A DNA stretch of 30,820 nt from Flavobacterium psychrophilum (GTDB taxonomy: Bacteria > Bacteroidota > Bacteroidia > Flavobacteriales > Flavobacteriaceae), in contig CAMCTL010000022.1 of assembly GCA_945878515.1 (NCBI GenBank), positions 1-30,820 of the forward strand, read 5' to 3'. Position 1 is the stretch's first letter, and each line of letters starts with the position of its first letter. The notes beneath the pieces are model-generated. The model worked only from the letters and a program-made list of their open reading frames with translations, searched no databases and was not told where the DNA came from. Positions 16,217 through 24,931 of this stretch are shown one piece after another. The position numbers and the translations under genes were made by a program.

Positions 16217-17503
16217 ATGATATACCAAAGAAGCAGTCAGTTTTTTGCAGAAGCTGAAAAAGTAATTCCCGGAGGCGTAAACTCTCCAGTTCGTGCCTTC
16301 AAAGCGGTTGGAGGAACTCCAATTTTTGTCAAAAGTGCTAAAGGAGCTTATCTCTTTGACGAAGACGGACACAAATTAATAGATTACATCAATTCTTGGG
16401 GGCCAATGATTTTGGGACACGCTTTTCAACCCGTTGTTGACGCCGTAATCGAGAAAGCCAAACTAGGAACATCGTTTGGAATGCCCACCGAATTAGAAAC
16501 TCAAATCGCAGCTTTGGCAGTTTCGATGGTTCCAAATATTGACAAAATACGTTTTGTAAATTCAGGAACTGAAGCCTGTATGAGCGCCATCCGATTGGCA
16601 CGTGGATTTACCAAAAAAGATAAAATAATCAAATTTGCAGGTTGTTATCACGGACATTCCGATTCGTTTTTGATTCAAGCAGGAAGTGGTGCCATTACTT
16701 TTGGTTCACCAAATAGCCCTGGAGTTACCGCTGGAACTGCCAAAGATACTTTGTTGGCGAAATACAATGATTTGGACAACGTCGCCACTTTAATCGAAGC
16801 CAACAAAAACGAAATTGCAGCTATAATTGTCGAGCCGGTAGCAGGAAATATGGGTTGCATTCCACCCAACAAAGGATTTCTAGAAGGCTTGCGCCAATTG
16901 TGTACAGACAACGGAATTCTCTTGATCTTTGATGAGGTAATGACAGGATTCAGACTCGCTAGAGGTGGAGTTCAGGAATTATTCAACATCAAAGCCGATA
17001 TTGTTTGCTTCGGAAAAGTAATTGGTGGCGGTTTGCCAGTGGGAGCATTTGCAGCTAGAAACGAAATAATGAATTATTTAGCGCCACTTGGTCCTGTGTA
17101 TCAAGCGGGAACATTATCGGGAAATCCGTTAGCAATGGCAGCTGGATTAGCAATGTTGCAAGCATTGGATTCTGATAGAGAAATTTTCAAAAGGTTAGAA
17201 GAAAAAACGGCTTATTTGGCCGCTGGAATGGACAAAGTTTTGAAAGCAAATAAAGTAGATTTTACCATCAACAGAGTGGGTTCAATGGTTTCAGTACATT
17301 TTGCTGAAACTCCAGTTGTAGATTTTCAATCTGCTGCAAAAGGCGACAATGAAACCTTCAAAAAATTCTTCCATGGTTTGTTGCAAGAAGGAATTTATAT
17401 TGCGCCATCAGCTTATGAGACCTGGTTTATCACCGATGCACTTTCTTATGCAGATTTGGATTTTACCATTCAAGCCGTTGATAAAGTATCAAAAACATTT
17501 TAA
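16217..17503 (+). CDS. hemL: Glutamate-1-semialdehyde 2,1-aminomutase
   Basis: 428-residue PLP enzyme of tetrapyrrole synthesis that converts glutamate-1-semialdehyde to 5-aminolevulinate. It starts [20 protein letters not shown], then [37 protein letters not shown] and [19 protein letters not shown] are family blocks, and the catalytic lysine is K267 in [32 protein letters not shown] is also present. Length and motifs are complete. The 83-base upstream spacer holds CAATAGCAATTT and ATCTATACTCTAAAATCTA degenerate repeats. A hairpin terminator follows at 17560-17588. It converges with the Spy-like gene. Confidence 0.98.
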   Translation: MIYQRSSQFFAEAEKVIPGGVNSPVRAFKAVGGTPIFVKSAKGAYLFDEDGHKLIDYINSWGPMILGHAFQPVVDAVIEKAKLGTSFGMPTELETQIAALAVSMVPNIDKIRFVNSGTEACMSAIRLARGFTKKDKIIKFAGCYHGHSDSFLIQAGSGAITFGSPNSPGVTAGTAKDTLLAKYNDLDNVATLIEANKNEIAAIIVEPVAGNMGCIPPNKGFLEGLRQLCTDNGILLIFDEVMTGFRLARGGVQELFNIKADIVCFGKVIGGGLPVGAFAARNEIMNYLAPLGPVYQAGTLSGNPLAMAAGLAMLQALDSDREIFKRLEEKTAYLAAGMDKVLKANKVDFTINRVGSMVSVHFAETPVVDFQSAAKGDNETFKKFFHGLLQEGIYIAPSAYETWFITDALSYADLDFTIQAVDKVSKTF

Positions 17504-17559
17504 TAAATACATATTTCCTGCTCTCTTCTCCTCTGGAGAAGGGTTGGGGATGAAGAAAA

Positions 17560-17588
17560 AAAACTTCCGGTAAACAGCCGGAAGTTTT
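17560..17588. terminator. Bidirectional terminator between hemL and the Spy-like gene
   Basis: AAAACTTCCGG (17560-17570), loop TAAACAG, CCGGAAGTTTT (17578-17588): an 11-bp perfect stem preceded by a long A-run and ending in T4. It lies between convergent genes and can serve both. Confidence 0.85.
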
Positions 17589-17620
17589 ACAATCTAACCA
17601 ATTTAACCACCTATTATATT

Positions 17621-18067
17621 TTAACCTTGTCTTTTTCCTTCTTGTTTTCTTTGAGGTTTTCCTTGAAATTTATCTTGGTGATCTTCTTTTAGTGAAGTCC
17701 ATTTTTCAAATTGCTTTGCATTTAAGATTTTTTCCATTCTTTTTTTAGTTGCAATTTGTTCGTCTAGCATTTTCATCTGCATCGCAAATCGCTCGTCATT
17801 TGTGGGTTTTACTCCTTTTTCTCTGTTGGTTTTCATCGTCTCTTTATGAGCTTCCATTTTTGCAATTTTATCCGAAATAACGGCACTTATTTCTTTTTGT
17901 TGCGCCTCATTCAAATCCAATGCTAAAGTCATTTTTTTCAACATCAACTGACTTTTTTGCTCTGGAGTAAATTGCTCCATTTCGTTTTTGCGATGTTTTC
18001 TGTTTCCTTCTTGTGCCATTATAGTTGTCCCAACTAGTAATAATGTCATAATAATTAATCTTTTCAT
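17621..18067 (-). CDS. Spy/CpxP-like periplasmic protein
   Basis: 148 residues. The signal peptide MKRLIIMTLLLVGTTIMAQ is followed by a mostly helical, charged domain: FTPEQKSQLMLKKMTLALDL, NEAQQKEISAVISDKIAKME, then RFAMQMKMLDEQIATKKRM and FEKWTSLKEDHQDKF. The two hydrophobic-Thr-x-x-Gln-like helices resemble LTxxQ repeats of Spy/CpxP, which act as ATP-independent periplasmic chaperones or stress/metal sensors. The C-terminus is a Lys/Gln/Gly-rich tail. It is divergent from the Cys-rich gene of the probable copper locus. Copper or envelope-stress control is possible but not shown. Confidence 0.75.
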   Translation of the reverse strand: MKRLIIMTLLLVGTTIMAQEGNRKHRKNEMEQFTPEQKSQLMLKKMTLALDLNEAQQKEISAVISDKIAKMEAHKETMKTNREKGVKPTNDERFAMQMKMLDEQIATKKRMEKILNAKQFEKWTSLKEDHQDKFQGKPQRKQEGKRQG

Positions 18068-18169
18068 TTATGTTATATTTTTAAAGTTATTGTTTTAGGA
18101 CTAGTATGTTATTTAAAGGTTTAGTCTTTAACAAAAAATTATTATAATAAAAAATTGCCATAATTTTAA

Positions 18170-18565
18170 ATGGAAACTTATATTTACAAAGTGAAAAAAA
18201 TAATATTCCTTTTAGCGTTGATGATGTTACTAAAACCGGTGCTTCCGGTTGTGGACTATATTGTTAATTATGAATATATTTCTAAAGTGCTTTGTGTCAA
18301 TAAAGCCAAGCCAAAGCTGCAATGTAATGGTAAATGCCATTTGATGAAAGAGCTTGCCAAAACATCCGAAAGCGAAACTCCCATTTCTTCCAACAAGAAA
18401 ATAGCTTCCCACGAATTAGAAGTATTGTTTTGTGCAGAAATAAAATCATTTAAAATTACTTGTCTGTTTTTTTATAAAAAACAAATACCAAACAACAACT
18501 ATTCTGACTTTTACTCTTATTTGAATAGTGATTCCGTTTTTAGGCCACCCATTTTTATTTCTTAA
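18170..18565 (+). CDS. Small membrane protein with CX3CH motif, unknown function
   Basis: 131 residues with an N-terminal hydrophobic segment (about 8-30, a signal or anchor). It is followed by LCVNKAKPKLQCNGKCHLMKEL: C42, C52, C56, H57. The CNGKCH group is a CX3CH pattern that could bind a metal or, less likely, covalent heme. The remainder is hydrophilic with another Cys pair (about C89 and C98). The motif pattern recurs in short Bacteroidota proteins beside metal-related genes, but I know of no assigned function. It lies 161 bases upstream of the MbnP gene on the same strand. A GTG seven codons in (18191) is an alternative start. Confidence 0.7.
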   Translation: METYIYKVKKIIFLLALMMLLKPVLPVVDYIVNYEYISKVLCVNKAKPKLQCNGKCHLMKELAKTSESETPISSNKKIASHELEVLFCAEIKSFKITCLFFYKKQIPNNNYSDFYSYLNSDSVFRPPIFIS

Positions 18566-18726
18566 AGTTATTGCAAAAAAACAAAGCTTTCATTCTATAT
18601 AATTGCTTTAGTTGTTTGCATTTATTTCAATTTTATCAACAAATTGAAAGTATTTTTATGTTCAAATAGTTTTGATTACTGCTGTTTTCAAGACGCAATC
18701 TTTTATAAACTTTAATAAATAAAAAA

Positions 18727-19506
18727 GTGAAATTTCAATTCAAAAATATAGTAGCCATTTTGGCTTTAGCATTAATATTCACTTCTTGTGAAGACAATAA
18801 CACCGAAACAATTTCTGGCGAAGGTGCATTAAAAGTAGAATTCGACAACGTTTATGGTACCGCAAATTTAGCATTCAACACCGCATACACTAACACAAAC
18901 GGCGAGGTAGTCAAAGTAAACAACGCAATTTACATCATTAGTAATATCGTTCTAACAAAAGAAGATGGTTCGACTTACACCGTGCCAAAAGCCAACAGTT
19001 ATTTCTTCGTAAACGAATCGAACGCTGCCAGTACTATTTTAAACTTACCAAATATTCCAGCTGCTAATTATACCAAAGTTTCATTTGGTGTTGGAGTAGA
19101 TAAAGCACAGTTTGATGCAGGATCCGATGGGCAAGGTACAATGTGGACCGATGCTCAAGCACTTGGAATGACTTGGTCTTGGGCTGCAGGATACAAATTT
19201 GTAAAACTGGAAGGTACAGTAACTTCTACAACGCACACTAATGCAAATTTTAGAGTTCATACCGGAAAAACAGGGGATATTTATAATTATGCCACAGTAA
19301 CTTTAGACCTTCCGAACAAGGCTTTAGTAAGAACAAATGTTACACCACAACTTCATATTCTTACTGATCTAAAGAAAGTAATCGAAGGCACAACGGTCAT
19401 CAATTTTAATGAAGGATTAGACGTAATGGGCGGTACAAAAGTGCAAAACATTTCAGCGAACAACGTTCCTAAAATGTTTACTATAAATCACGTACACAAC
19501 GATTAA
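18727..19506 (+). CDS. MbnP-family copper-binding lipoprotein, GTG start
   Basis: 259 residues. The signal peptide ends in lipobox FTSC (C21). The body is beta-rich, with VKVNNAIYIISNIVLTKEDG and the signature MWTDAQALGMTWSWAAGYKF (W140, W150, W152), VKLEGT, TPQLHILTDL and a C-terminal NHVHND. Characterised MbnP proteins bind copper at a site that depends on a tryptophan oxidised to kynurenine by the partner di-heme enzyme MbnH, whose homologue is encoded next. There is only one Cys (the lipid anchor), so the four-Cys motif of some relatives is absent; candidate ligands are H170, H178, H210, H255 and H257. GTG at 18727 is the only sensible start. Confidence 0.85.
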   Translation: MKFQFKNIVAILALALIFTSCEDNNTETISGEGALKVEFDNVYGTANLAFNTAYTNTNGEVVKVNNAIYIISNIVLTKEDGSTYTVPKANSYFFVNESNAASTILNLPNIPAANYTKVSFGVGVDKAQFDAGSDGQGTMWTDAQALGMTWSWAAGYKFVKLEGTVTSTTHTNANFRVHTGKTGDIYNYATVTLDLPNKALVRTNVTPQLHILTDLKKVIEGTTVINFNEGLDVMGGTKVQNISANNVPKMFTINHVHND

Positions 19507-19557
19507 TTTATGTTTAAAGTCTAAACAATTTAATTTAACCAAGCTAGATAGTTTAAT

Positions 19558-19625
19558 AAACCATTAAGATCAATAAGAAAATTGAGAAATAATACTCTTG
19601 ATGAACCTTAATTTCTTAATGGTTT
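19558..19625. repeat. Imperfect long inverted repeat between the MbnP and MbnH-family genes
   Basis: AAACCATTAAGA (19558-19569) and its exact complement TCTTAATGGTTT (19614-19625), with outer arms TAGTTTAAT / AGAAACTA also partly pairing. The inner 44 bases are A/T-rich. It may be a processing or attenuation element that sets the ratio of the two proteins, or an old repeat insertion. Confidence 0.55.
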
Positions 19626-19678
19626 AGAAACTATTGCTAACGGGCTTTTCATTCCCATCCTTGCTAAAAATATCTAGT

Positions 19679-20719
19679 ATGAAAACAATATTTTTAATCC
19701 TAATTACTTCGGTTTTTTTTATCGGATGTTCTCCCGAAAGCGAGGACGAATACCAAAACCTCCCTATAAACTATCAAGTTCCCTCAAATTTTCCGCCTTT
19801 GGTTTATAATATGGCAAATAATCCTCTTACAGAAAAAGGCTTCGAGTTAGGAAAAAAAATCTTTTATGATGGTCGTTTGGCCTCTGACGGAGTGGTCGCT
19901 TGTGGCTTTTGTCACCTGCAAGAAAATGCCTTTACGCACCACGGTCACACCTTTAGTCACGGGGTGGGGGACGGTGTAGGCACACGCAATGCACCTCCAA
20001 TTCAAAATATGGCGTATCAAACTCAATTTTTTTGGGACGGAGCTGCCAACCATATCGAGTTATTGTCTATGGGACCCATTTCTAACGAAATTGAAATGAA
20101 TGGAAACATTATCAACATTATCAATATGATGAAAAATGATGCCGATTATAAAAAATTATACAGTCAAGCCTTTCCAAATAAAGAGATTAATTCTGAATAT
20201 ATGCTGAAAGCTTTAGGGCAGTTTATGACGATGCTAACTTCCTCCAATTCAAGATTTGATAAATACAGACGCAACGAAACCGGAGGAACTTTGTCCGCCG
20301 AAGAAATTGAAGGTTACAAAGTATTTAATTTAAAATGTGCTTCTTGTCATGCTACGGATATTTTTACTGACAATTCTTTTCGCAACAATGGATTACCGAT
20401 AAATCCAGCCATAAAAGATGTGGGCCGATTTCGAGTTACCGAGCAAGAAAATGATAAATACAAATTCAAAGTGCCCAGTTTACGCAACATAGAAAAAACA
20501 GCACCTTATATGCACGATGGGAGATTTTACACCCTCGAAGGCGTGCTGGATCATTATTCAAATGGCGTTGTAAACACACCAAATTTGGACACAAGTTTAA
20601 GCAAAAATGGCACTTTAGGAATACCAATATCCACCACCGAAAAATCACAATTGGTTGCGTTTTTAAAAACCCTAACCGACAATGAATTCCTCACCAATCC
20701 CAAATTTGCTGAATTTTAA
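19679..20719 (+). CDS. Di-heme cytochrome c peroxidase / MbnH-family lipoprotein
   Basis: 346 residues. Signal peptide with lipobox FIGC (C17). Two c-type heme motifs are visible: CGFCH (C75, C78, H79) and CASCH (C220, C223, H224). Family blocks include GKKIFYDGRLASDGVVACGF, AFTHHGHTFSHGVGDG, TRNAPPIQNMAYQTQFFWDG and PSLRNIEKTAPYMHDGRFYT with VLDHYSNG. It belongs to the bacterial cytochrome c peroxidase/MauG superfamily. Beside an MbnP gene it is best read as the MbnH-type enzyme that oxidises a partner tryptophan, not a detoxifying peroxidase. The ATG at 19679 is preferred over TTG at 19634, since it starts exactly at the signal peptide. Confidence 0.9.
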   Translation: MKTIFLILITSVFFIGCSPESEDEYQNLPINYQVPSNFPPLVYNMANNPLTEKGFELGKKIFYDGRLASDGVVACGFCHLQENAFTHHGHTFSHGVGDGVGTRNAPPIQNMAYQTQFFWDGAANHIELLSMGPISNEIEMNGNIINIINMMKNDADYKKLYSQAFPNKEINSEYMLKALGQFMTMLTSSNSRFDKYRRNETGGTLSAEEIEGYKVFNLKCASCHATDIFTDNSFRNNGLPINPAIKDVGRFRVTEQENDKYKFKVPSLRNIEKTAPYMHDGRFYTLEGVLDHYSNGVVNTPNLDTSLSKNGTLGIPISTTEKSQLVAFLKTLTDNEFLTNPKFAEF

Positions 20720-20723
20720 AATA

Positions 20724-21689
20724 ATGAAAAATATATATAAGTTTGTTTTGCTTTTGTTTTTTCAATTTGCTTTTGCAACAGAAAAAGACAGTTTATCTAA
20801 GCACAATCCGTTCGTGAAGTTTCATCAATTTGCCATTGCATTAGACGATGATTGCGATACTTGTGGCTGTTCAGCAAGTGGCGGTAGTATGGGTTTTGCT
20901 TCAATGTTGAACTCTAATTTTGTGGGAATTCGCTATTTTAATCAATCCTATAAAAGTACCGATGGTTTGTACAGCAATTCTTCTTGGTACGATGAAAAAT
21001 ACAACACCATGCAAATTTGGACAAGAATTCCTGTAGTAAAACGGGTTCAAATTACAGGCTTATTCCCGTATCATTTTCACAATCGAGAAACGGCAAATGG
21101 AAAACAAAATATTAGTGGCATTGGCGACATTACAGTGTTAGCAATGTATCAACCGTACCAAACCCACAAAGACAGCACTATGTTGGTGCATACGCTACAA
21201 GTTGGCGGTGGAATGAAAATCCCCACCGGAAAGTTTGACCAAGCTAATAATGGCAGTTTCAATCCGAGTTATCAGGTAGGGACGGGTAGTTGGGATTATC
21301 TTTTGGCTTCGGAATATGTAATTAGAAGAAAACAATTTGGCCTCAACACGATGCTCAATTATGTGATTAAATCTGAAAATGATAGAAAGTATCGTTTCGG
21401 AAATCAATTCAACTATTCGGGAACTTTTTTCTATTTGCACGAAAATGATGGTTTCTCTTTTGCACCACAAATTGGTTTTGCCGGCGAAGTTTATGAAGAA
21501 AATTACCAATTAGGACAACAAGTAGGTAACACAGCAGGCGATATTTTCCTAGGAAAGATAGGTTTTGAAATGGCAAAAAACAAATTGTCTGTTGGTGCAA
21601 ATCTAATGTTACCAATCAATCAAAACTTAAACGGAGGAAACCTTGAAGCTAATTATCGTTGGAGTTTAAATTTGAATTATAGTTTGTAG
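20724..21689 (+). CDS. Outer-membrane-type protein of the MbnP/MbnH locus with a Cys cluster
   Basis: 321 residues. Signal peptide (about 1-18), then a cluster ALDDDCDTCGCSASGGSMGF (C44, C47, C49) followed by alternating aromatic/polar strands to the end (MQIWTRIPVVKRVQITGLFP, FSFAPQIGFAGEVYEE, YRWSLNLNYSL). The terminal Leu/aromatic pattern suggests a beta-barrel inserted in the outer membrane. The Cys-X2-Cys-X-Cys cluster at the mature N-terminus could hold copper. Its start is 4 bases after the peroxidase stop. It may be a transport or sensing partner; the family is usually annotated only as a transporter or hypothetical. I chose the ATG at 20724, dropping 14 residues that overlap the upstream gene. 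Confidence 0.78.
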   Translation: MKNIYKFVLLLFFQFAFATEKDSLSKHNPFVKFHQFAIALDDDCDTCGCSASGGSMGFASMLNSNFVGIRYFNQSYKSTDGLYSNSSWYDEKYNTMQIWTRIPVVKRVQITGLFPYHFHNRETANGKQNISGIGDITVLAMYQPYQTHKDSTMLVHTLQVGGGMKIPTGKFDQANNGSFNPSYQVGTGSWDYLLASEYVIRRKQFGLNTMLNYVIKSENDRKYRFGNQFNYSGTFFYLHENDGFSFAPQIGFAGEVYEENYQLGQQVGNTAGDIFLGKIGFEMAKNKLSVGANLMLPINQNLNGGNLEANYRWSLNLNYSL

Positions 21690-21772
21690 TTTAAAAAAAT
21701 CGGAAACTTCGGTCAAAGAAATTAGATTTCAGTAAAAAAATACTTTACAAATAATGGAATAACTTTTTGGGC

Positions 21773-21810
21773 AGACCTAACAGGTTTTTGAAACCTGTTA
21801 GGTCTTTTTT
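21773..21810 (+). terminator. Rho-independent terminator of the MbnP/MbnH operon
   Basis: A 15-bp perfect stem AGACCTAACAGGTTT (21773-21787), loop TTG, its complement (21791-21805), then further T residues to 21810. It lies 84 bases downstream of the last gene of the locus. Confidence 0.92.
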
Positions 21811-21835
21811 AAAACCCACGAGGTATTATTAAACC

Positions 21836-23368
21836 TTAATTCGAAGTATTAATCTTCACAAAACCACCACGATTTTCCGCTCGTTCGATAGATTGATGAA
21901 CGATTAAAGTTCCAATAGTGATCAGATTTTGCAACTCGCACAAGTCGGCATTAATTTGATAATTATTTATTTTTTCTTCGATTTCATTTTTCCAAAGGGT
22001 GAGTTTCTCTTTAGCTTTAAGTAAATCAGCATCATTTCTAACAATTCCAGCATTTTGACGCATCAAAAGTTGTAATTCGGCCTTTCTTTTGGCGACATAA
22101 TCTGGATTGATTGCTGGTTTTGGAATCAATTTCCAATCGTTAACTTTTCCTTCAAATTGACTTTTATCGAAAGTAGTTTTGGACAAATATTTAAAAATTT
22201 TAACCGAATATACTAAGGCTTCCAGCAAAGAATTGGATGCCAATCTATTCGCACCGTGCAAACCCGTCCTAGAACATTCACCGCAAGCAAATAAATTTTC
22301 GACCGAAGTTCGACCAGTTTTATCTACTACAATGCCGCCACAAAGATAGTGTTGAGCAGGAACCACTGGAATCCAATCTTTGGATAAATCTATTCCAAGG
22401 CTCTGGCAATATTTATAAATCATTGGAAAATGTTTTATAAAAGCTTCCATATCTAAATGAGAACAATCGAGATAAACGCAGTCATCACCTGATTTTTTGA
22501 TTTCTAAATCAATGCATTGAGAAACAATATCACGCGAAGCCAAATCGCCTCGAGCATCATAATCGGGCATAAATCGATGGCCATTTTTGGTACGCAAATG
22601 CGCTCCAAAACCACGAACCGCTTCCGAAATCAAGAAAGAAGTTCCCGTAGAAGCATCATACAAAGCGGTAGGATGAAACTGAATAAATTCCATTTCTTTT
22701 ATGAGTGCTTTGGCCCTATAAGCCATTGCAATTCCATCGCCAGTGGCAATTATGGGGTTTGTAGTGTGTCCATAAAGATGACCAATTCCGCCTGTGGCAA
22801 GCAAGGTAAAATCGGATTGGAACGTTAGAACTTCATTGGTTTTTTCGTCCAAAACATAAGCTCCAAGGCAGCGATTATTTTCGGTAATTAAATCTGTAGC
22901 AAGATGGTAATCTAAAACTAAAATATTTTCTTTTTGATGTACTTGTTGCGAAATCGCCCGCTGAATTTCCTGACCAGTTTGGTCTTTATGATGCACTACT
23001 CTGTTTTCTGAATGACCGCCTTCTTTGCCTAAATCGAAAGTGCCTTTACTATTTTCGTCAAATTTTGCTCCCCATTCGATCAATTCTTTCAATCGTTTTG
23101 GGCCTTTGGTAATGACCATTTTTACAACGGCTTCATCACACAATCCGTCACCACAAATGATAGTGTCTTCGATGTGTTTTTCGTAGGAATCAACAATTTT
23201 GTCCGTTACAATAGCAATGCCTCCTTGAGCATATTTGGTATTGGATTCATCGGCATTTGCTTTGGTAACAATTGTAACTTTTTTATCTGGAAATTCCTCG
23301 GCAATTTTTAGTGCAAACGTCAGTCCAGCAACGCCAGACCCTATAATTAAGTAGTTTGTTTGGATCAT
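21836..23368 (-). CDS. nadB: L-aspartate oxidase
   Basis: 510-residue FAD enzyme that oxidises L-aspartate to iminoaspartate, the first step of de novo NAD synthesis. The N-terminal FAD motif is IIGSGVAGLTFALKIAEEFP. NTKYAQGGIAIV, SENRVVHHKDQTGQEIQRAI, FIQFHPTALYD and CGECSRTGLHGANRLASNSL (with the substrate Arg region) are present. The C-terminal helical domain is complete. Its ATG directly abuts the nadA stop, so nadA and nadB form one operon and their products can hand iminoaspartate directly to quinolinate synthase. nadC is not in the window. Confidence 0.98.
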   Translation of the reverse strand: MIQTNYLIIGSGVAGLTFALKIAEEFPDKKVTIVTKANADESNTKYAQGGIAIVTDKIVDSYEKHIEDTIICGDGLCDEAVVKMVITKGPKRLKELIEWGAKFDENSKGTFDLGKEGGHSENRVVHHKDQTGQEIQRAISQQVHQKENILVLDYHLATDLITENNRCLGAYVLDEKTNEVLTFQSDFTLLATGGIGHLYGHTTNPIIATGDGIAMAYRAKALIKEMEFIQFHPTALYDASTGTSFLISEAVRGFGAHLRTKNGHRFMPDYDARGDLASRDIVSQCIDLEIKKSGDDCVYLDCSHLDMEAFIKHFPMIYKYCQSLGIDLSKDWIPVVPAQHYLCGGIVVDKTGRTSVENLFACGECSRTGLHGANRLASNSLLEALVYSVKIFKYLSKTTFDKSQFEGKVNDWKLIPKPAINPDYVAKRKAELQLLMRQNAGIVRNDADLLKAKEKLTLWKNEIEEKINNYQINADLCELQNLITIGTLIVHQSIERAENRGGFVKINTSN

Positions 23369-24298
23369 TTATTTGGATAATTCTAACATTCGTTCAATAG
23401 GAATTAATGCCTTTTTCATAATGTCTTCGGGTACAAAAATCTCGGGAGTTTCGTTAAGTAAACAATTGTACACTTTTTGTAAAGTATTCATTTTCATATA
23501 ACCGCATTCGCTACAAGCACAAGTGTTGTCTTCGTTTGAAGGCGCTGGAATCAATATTTTATCTGGAACTTCTTGTTTCATTTTATGCAAAATACCCGCT
23601 TCCGTAGCCACAATAAATTTGTTACTAGGATTGGTTTTCACATAATCAATCATCCCTGCAGTTGAGCCAATATAGTTGGCCGTTTTTAGAATATGCGTCT
23701 CCGATTCTGGATGCGCGATAATCTGAGCATCGGGATTTTGTTTGTATAAAGCAATGAGTTTGTCCAATGAAAAAGCTTCGTGAACCACACAAGCACCGTC
23801 CCAAAGCAACATTTCTCGACCGGTTTGTTCCATTACATATTTTCCTAGATTTTTATCTGGAGCAAATATAATGGGTTTGTCTTTTGGAATGGAATTTACA
23901 ATTTTAACGGCATTTGCAGAAGTTACTACAATGTCAGTCAGTGCTTTCACCTCTGCGGAACAATTGACATAAGTGATGACAATATGGTCAGGATGAGCCT
24001 CGGTAAATTTTTTGAAATCTTCTGGAGGGCACGATTCGGCAAGTGAACAGCCCGCTTTCAAATCAGGGAGAATTACTTTCTTACTTGGATTTAATATTTT
24101 TGCGGTTTCTGCCATAAAGTGTACACCTGCAAAAAGGATAATATCAGCATCTGCTTTCATCGCTTCTTGCGACAATCCTAGGCTATCGCCCACATAATCA
24201 GCTACATCTTGAATATCTGCTTCTTGATAATAATGCGCTAAAATAACTGCATTTTTCTCCTTTTTTAGTGCTATTATGCGTTCTTTAAGACTGTTCAT
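23369..24298 (-). CDS. nadA: Quinolinate synthase
   Basis: 309 residues. It condenses iminoaspartate with dihydroxyacetone phosphate to quinolinate using an oxygen-sensitive [4Fe-4S] cluster. Motifs include [36 protein letters not shown] and [20 protein letters not shown]. Cluster cysteines are probably C84 ([10 protein letters not shown]), C170 (WDGACVVHE) and C265 ([10 protein letters not shown]). Length matches the short NadA type of many anaerobes and Bacteroidota. It is the first gene of nadA-nadB and is preceded by a near-consensus promoter. Confidence 0.98.
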   Translation of the reverse strand: MNSLKERIIALKKEKNAVILAHYYQEADIQDVADYVGDSLGLSQEAMKADADIILFAGVHFMAETAKILNPSKKVILPDLKAGCSLAESCPPEDFKKFTEAHPDHIVITYVNCSAEVKALTDIVVTSANAVKIVNSIPKDKPIIFAPDKNLGKYVMEQTGREMLLWDGACVVHEAFSLDKLIALYKQNPDAQIIAHPESETHILKTANYIGSTAGMIDYVKTNPSNKFIVATEAGILHKMKQEVPDKILIPAPSNEDNTCACSECGYMKMNTLQKVYNCLLNETPEIFVPEDIMKKALIPIERMLELSK

Positions 24299-24336
24299 TG
24301 GATAACAAATTTAACTAAAAGATAATTTTACAATTA

Positions 24337-24365
24337 CAAAGATACATATATATATTTAACACAAA
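24337..24365 (-). promoter_or_regulatory. Near-consensus Bacteroidota promoter for nadA-nadB
   Basis: On the minus strand TTTG (24365-24362) and TATCTTTG (24344-24337) are separated by 17 bases. This fits the TTG-N17-23-TAnnTTTG pattern, and the inferred transcript start is about 30 bases before the nadA ATG. It is the best-formed promoter seen in the window. Confidence 0.75.
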
Positions 24366-24412
24366 TCAAGCCTTATAATAGATTGTGTTTTTTTAACTTT
24401 TGTCAACGTTGA

Positions 24413-24823
24413 TTTTCAAATACATGTGAAAACATTTTTCTGTGTAAAAGAAAAATTCGCTTTAATCTGTTATTTGGAAAGCTTCGGGAGTATAATCTGT
24501 GGAATGATTTTCATTTAGCAATAAGCAAAGTATCAGAAAAAAAACACCAAAATACTTTAGCTAATGACTATTTTGACAGAATTATTAATACCTATAATTA
24601 CAGAAACCAATTGCCAAGATATTCTCGAAGAGTTTCAGTAGAAAAAATTAAAAGAAAGGTTATAATTTGAACGTCTCTCGGTCTGTAGATGCTTCTATTT
24701 AATGATGTTAAAATAGATTTGAAAGAAGTAAATATAAATCTTGTTTCGATTATTACAAAAATAAACAATGGTACTGCACTACATGATGAATTTCTGAAAG
24801 ATGTAGGTTTGCCTTTGATTTAA
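24413..24823 (+). pseudogene. Unrecognised gene remnant with two in-frame stops and no start
   Basis: One plus-strand frame of 137 codons reads as credible protein from end to end: KIRFNLLFGKLREYNLWNDF, then SKVSEKKHQNTLANDYFDRI, INTYNYRNQLPRYSRRVSVE. A TGA falls at 24668-24670 and a TAG at about 24686-24688, after which the same frame continues LLFNDVKIDLKEVNINLVSI, then ITKINNGTALHDEFLKDVGL up to a proper TAA. Keeping one frame across both stops argues for point-mutation decay of a real gene whose 5' part is missing or upstream-degraded. I do not recognise the family. The tail looks like the C-terminus of a helical protein of mobile-element or defence type, which is inference only. Confidence 0.65.
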
Positions 24824-24931
24824 AAAAATGTTTTAAAACAAAAATCATTGCAACATAAAAATCCTCCAATATCCTTTTTTATAACCAATAGATTGTCGAT
24901 TTTTGCCAATCTTAAAATTAAATCAATTCAA

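Noticed and set aside
17521..17555. Remnant of a gene in the hemL-Spy spacer
   Set aside because: CTCTGGAGAAGGGTTGGGGA looks like a short dispersed repeat piece and no frame is protein-like.
18170..18565. Cytochrome c assignment from CX3CH
   Set aside because: Only one non-standard motif, and no other cytochrome features; kept as an unknown metal-binding candidate.
19634..19678. Longer di-heme protein starting at TTG 19634
   Set aside because: It adds 15 residues ahead of a complete signal peptide and lies partly on the inverted repeat; ATG at 19679 is better.
24848..24931. Longer serB start
   Set aside because: The extra 28 residues are unlike the ACT domain start and derive from spacer DNA behind the pseudogene.
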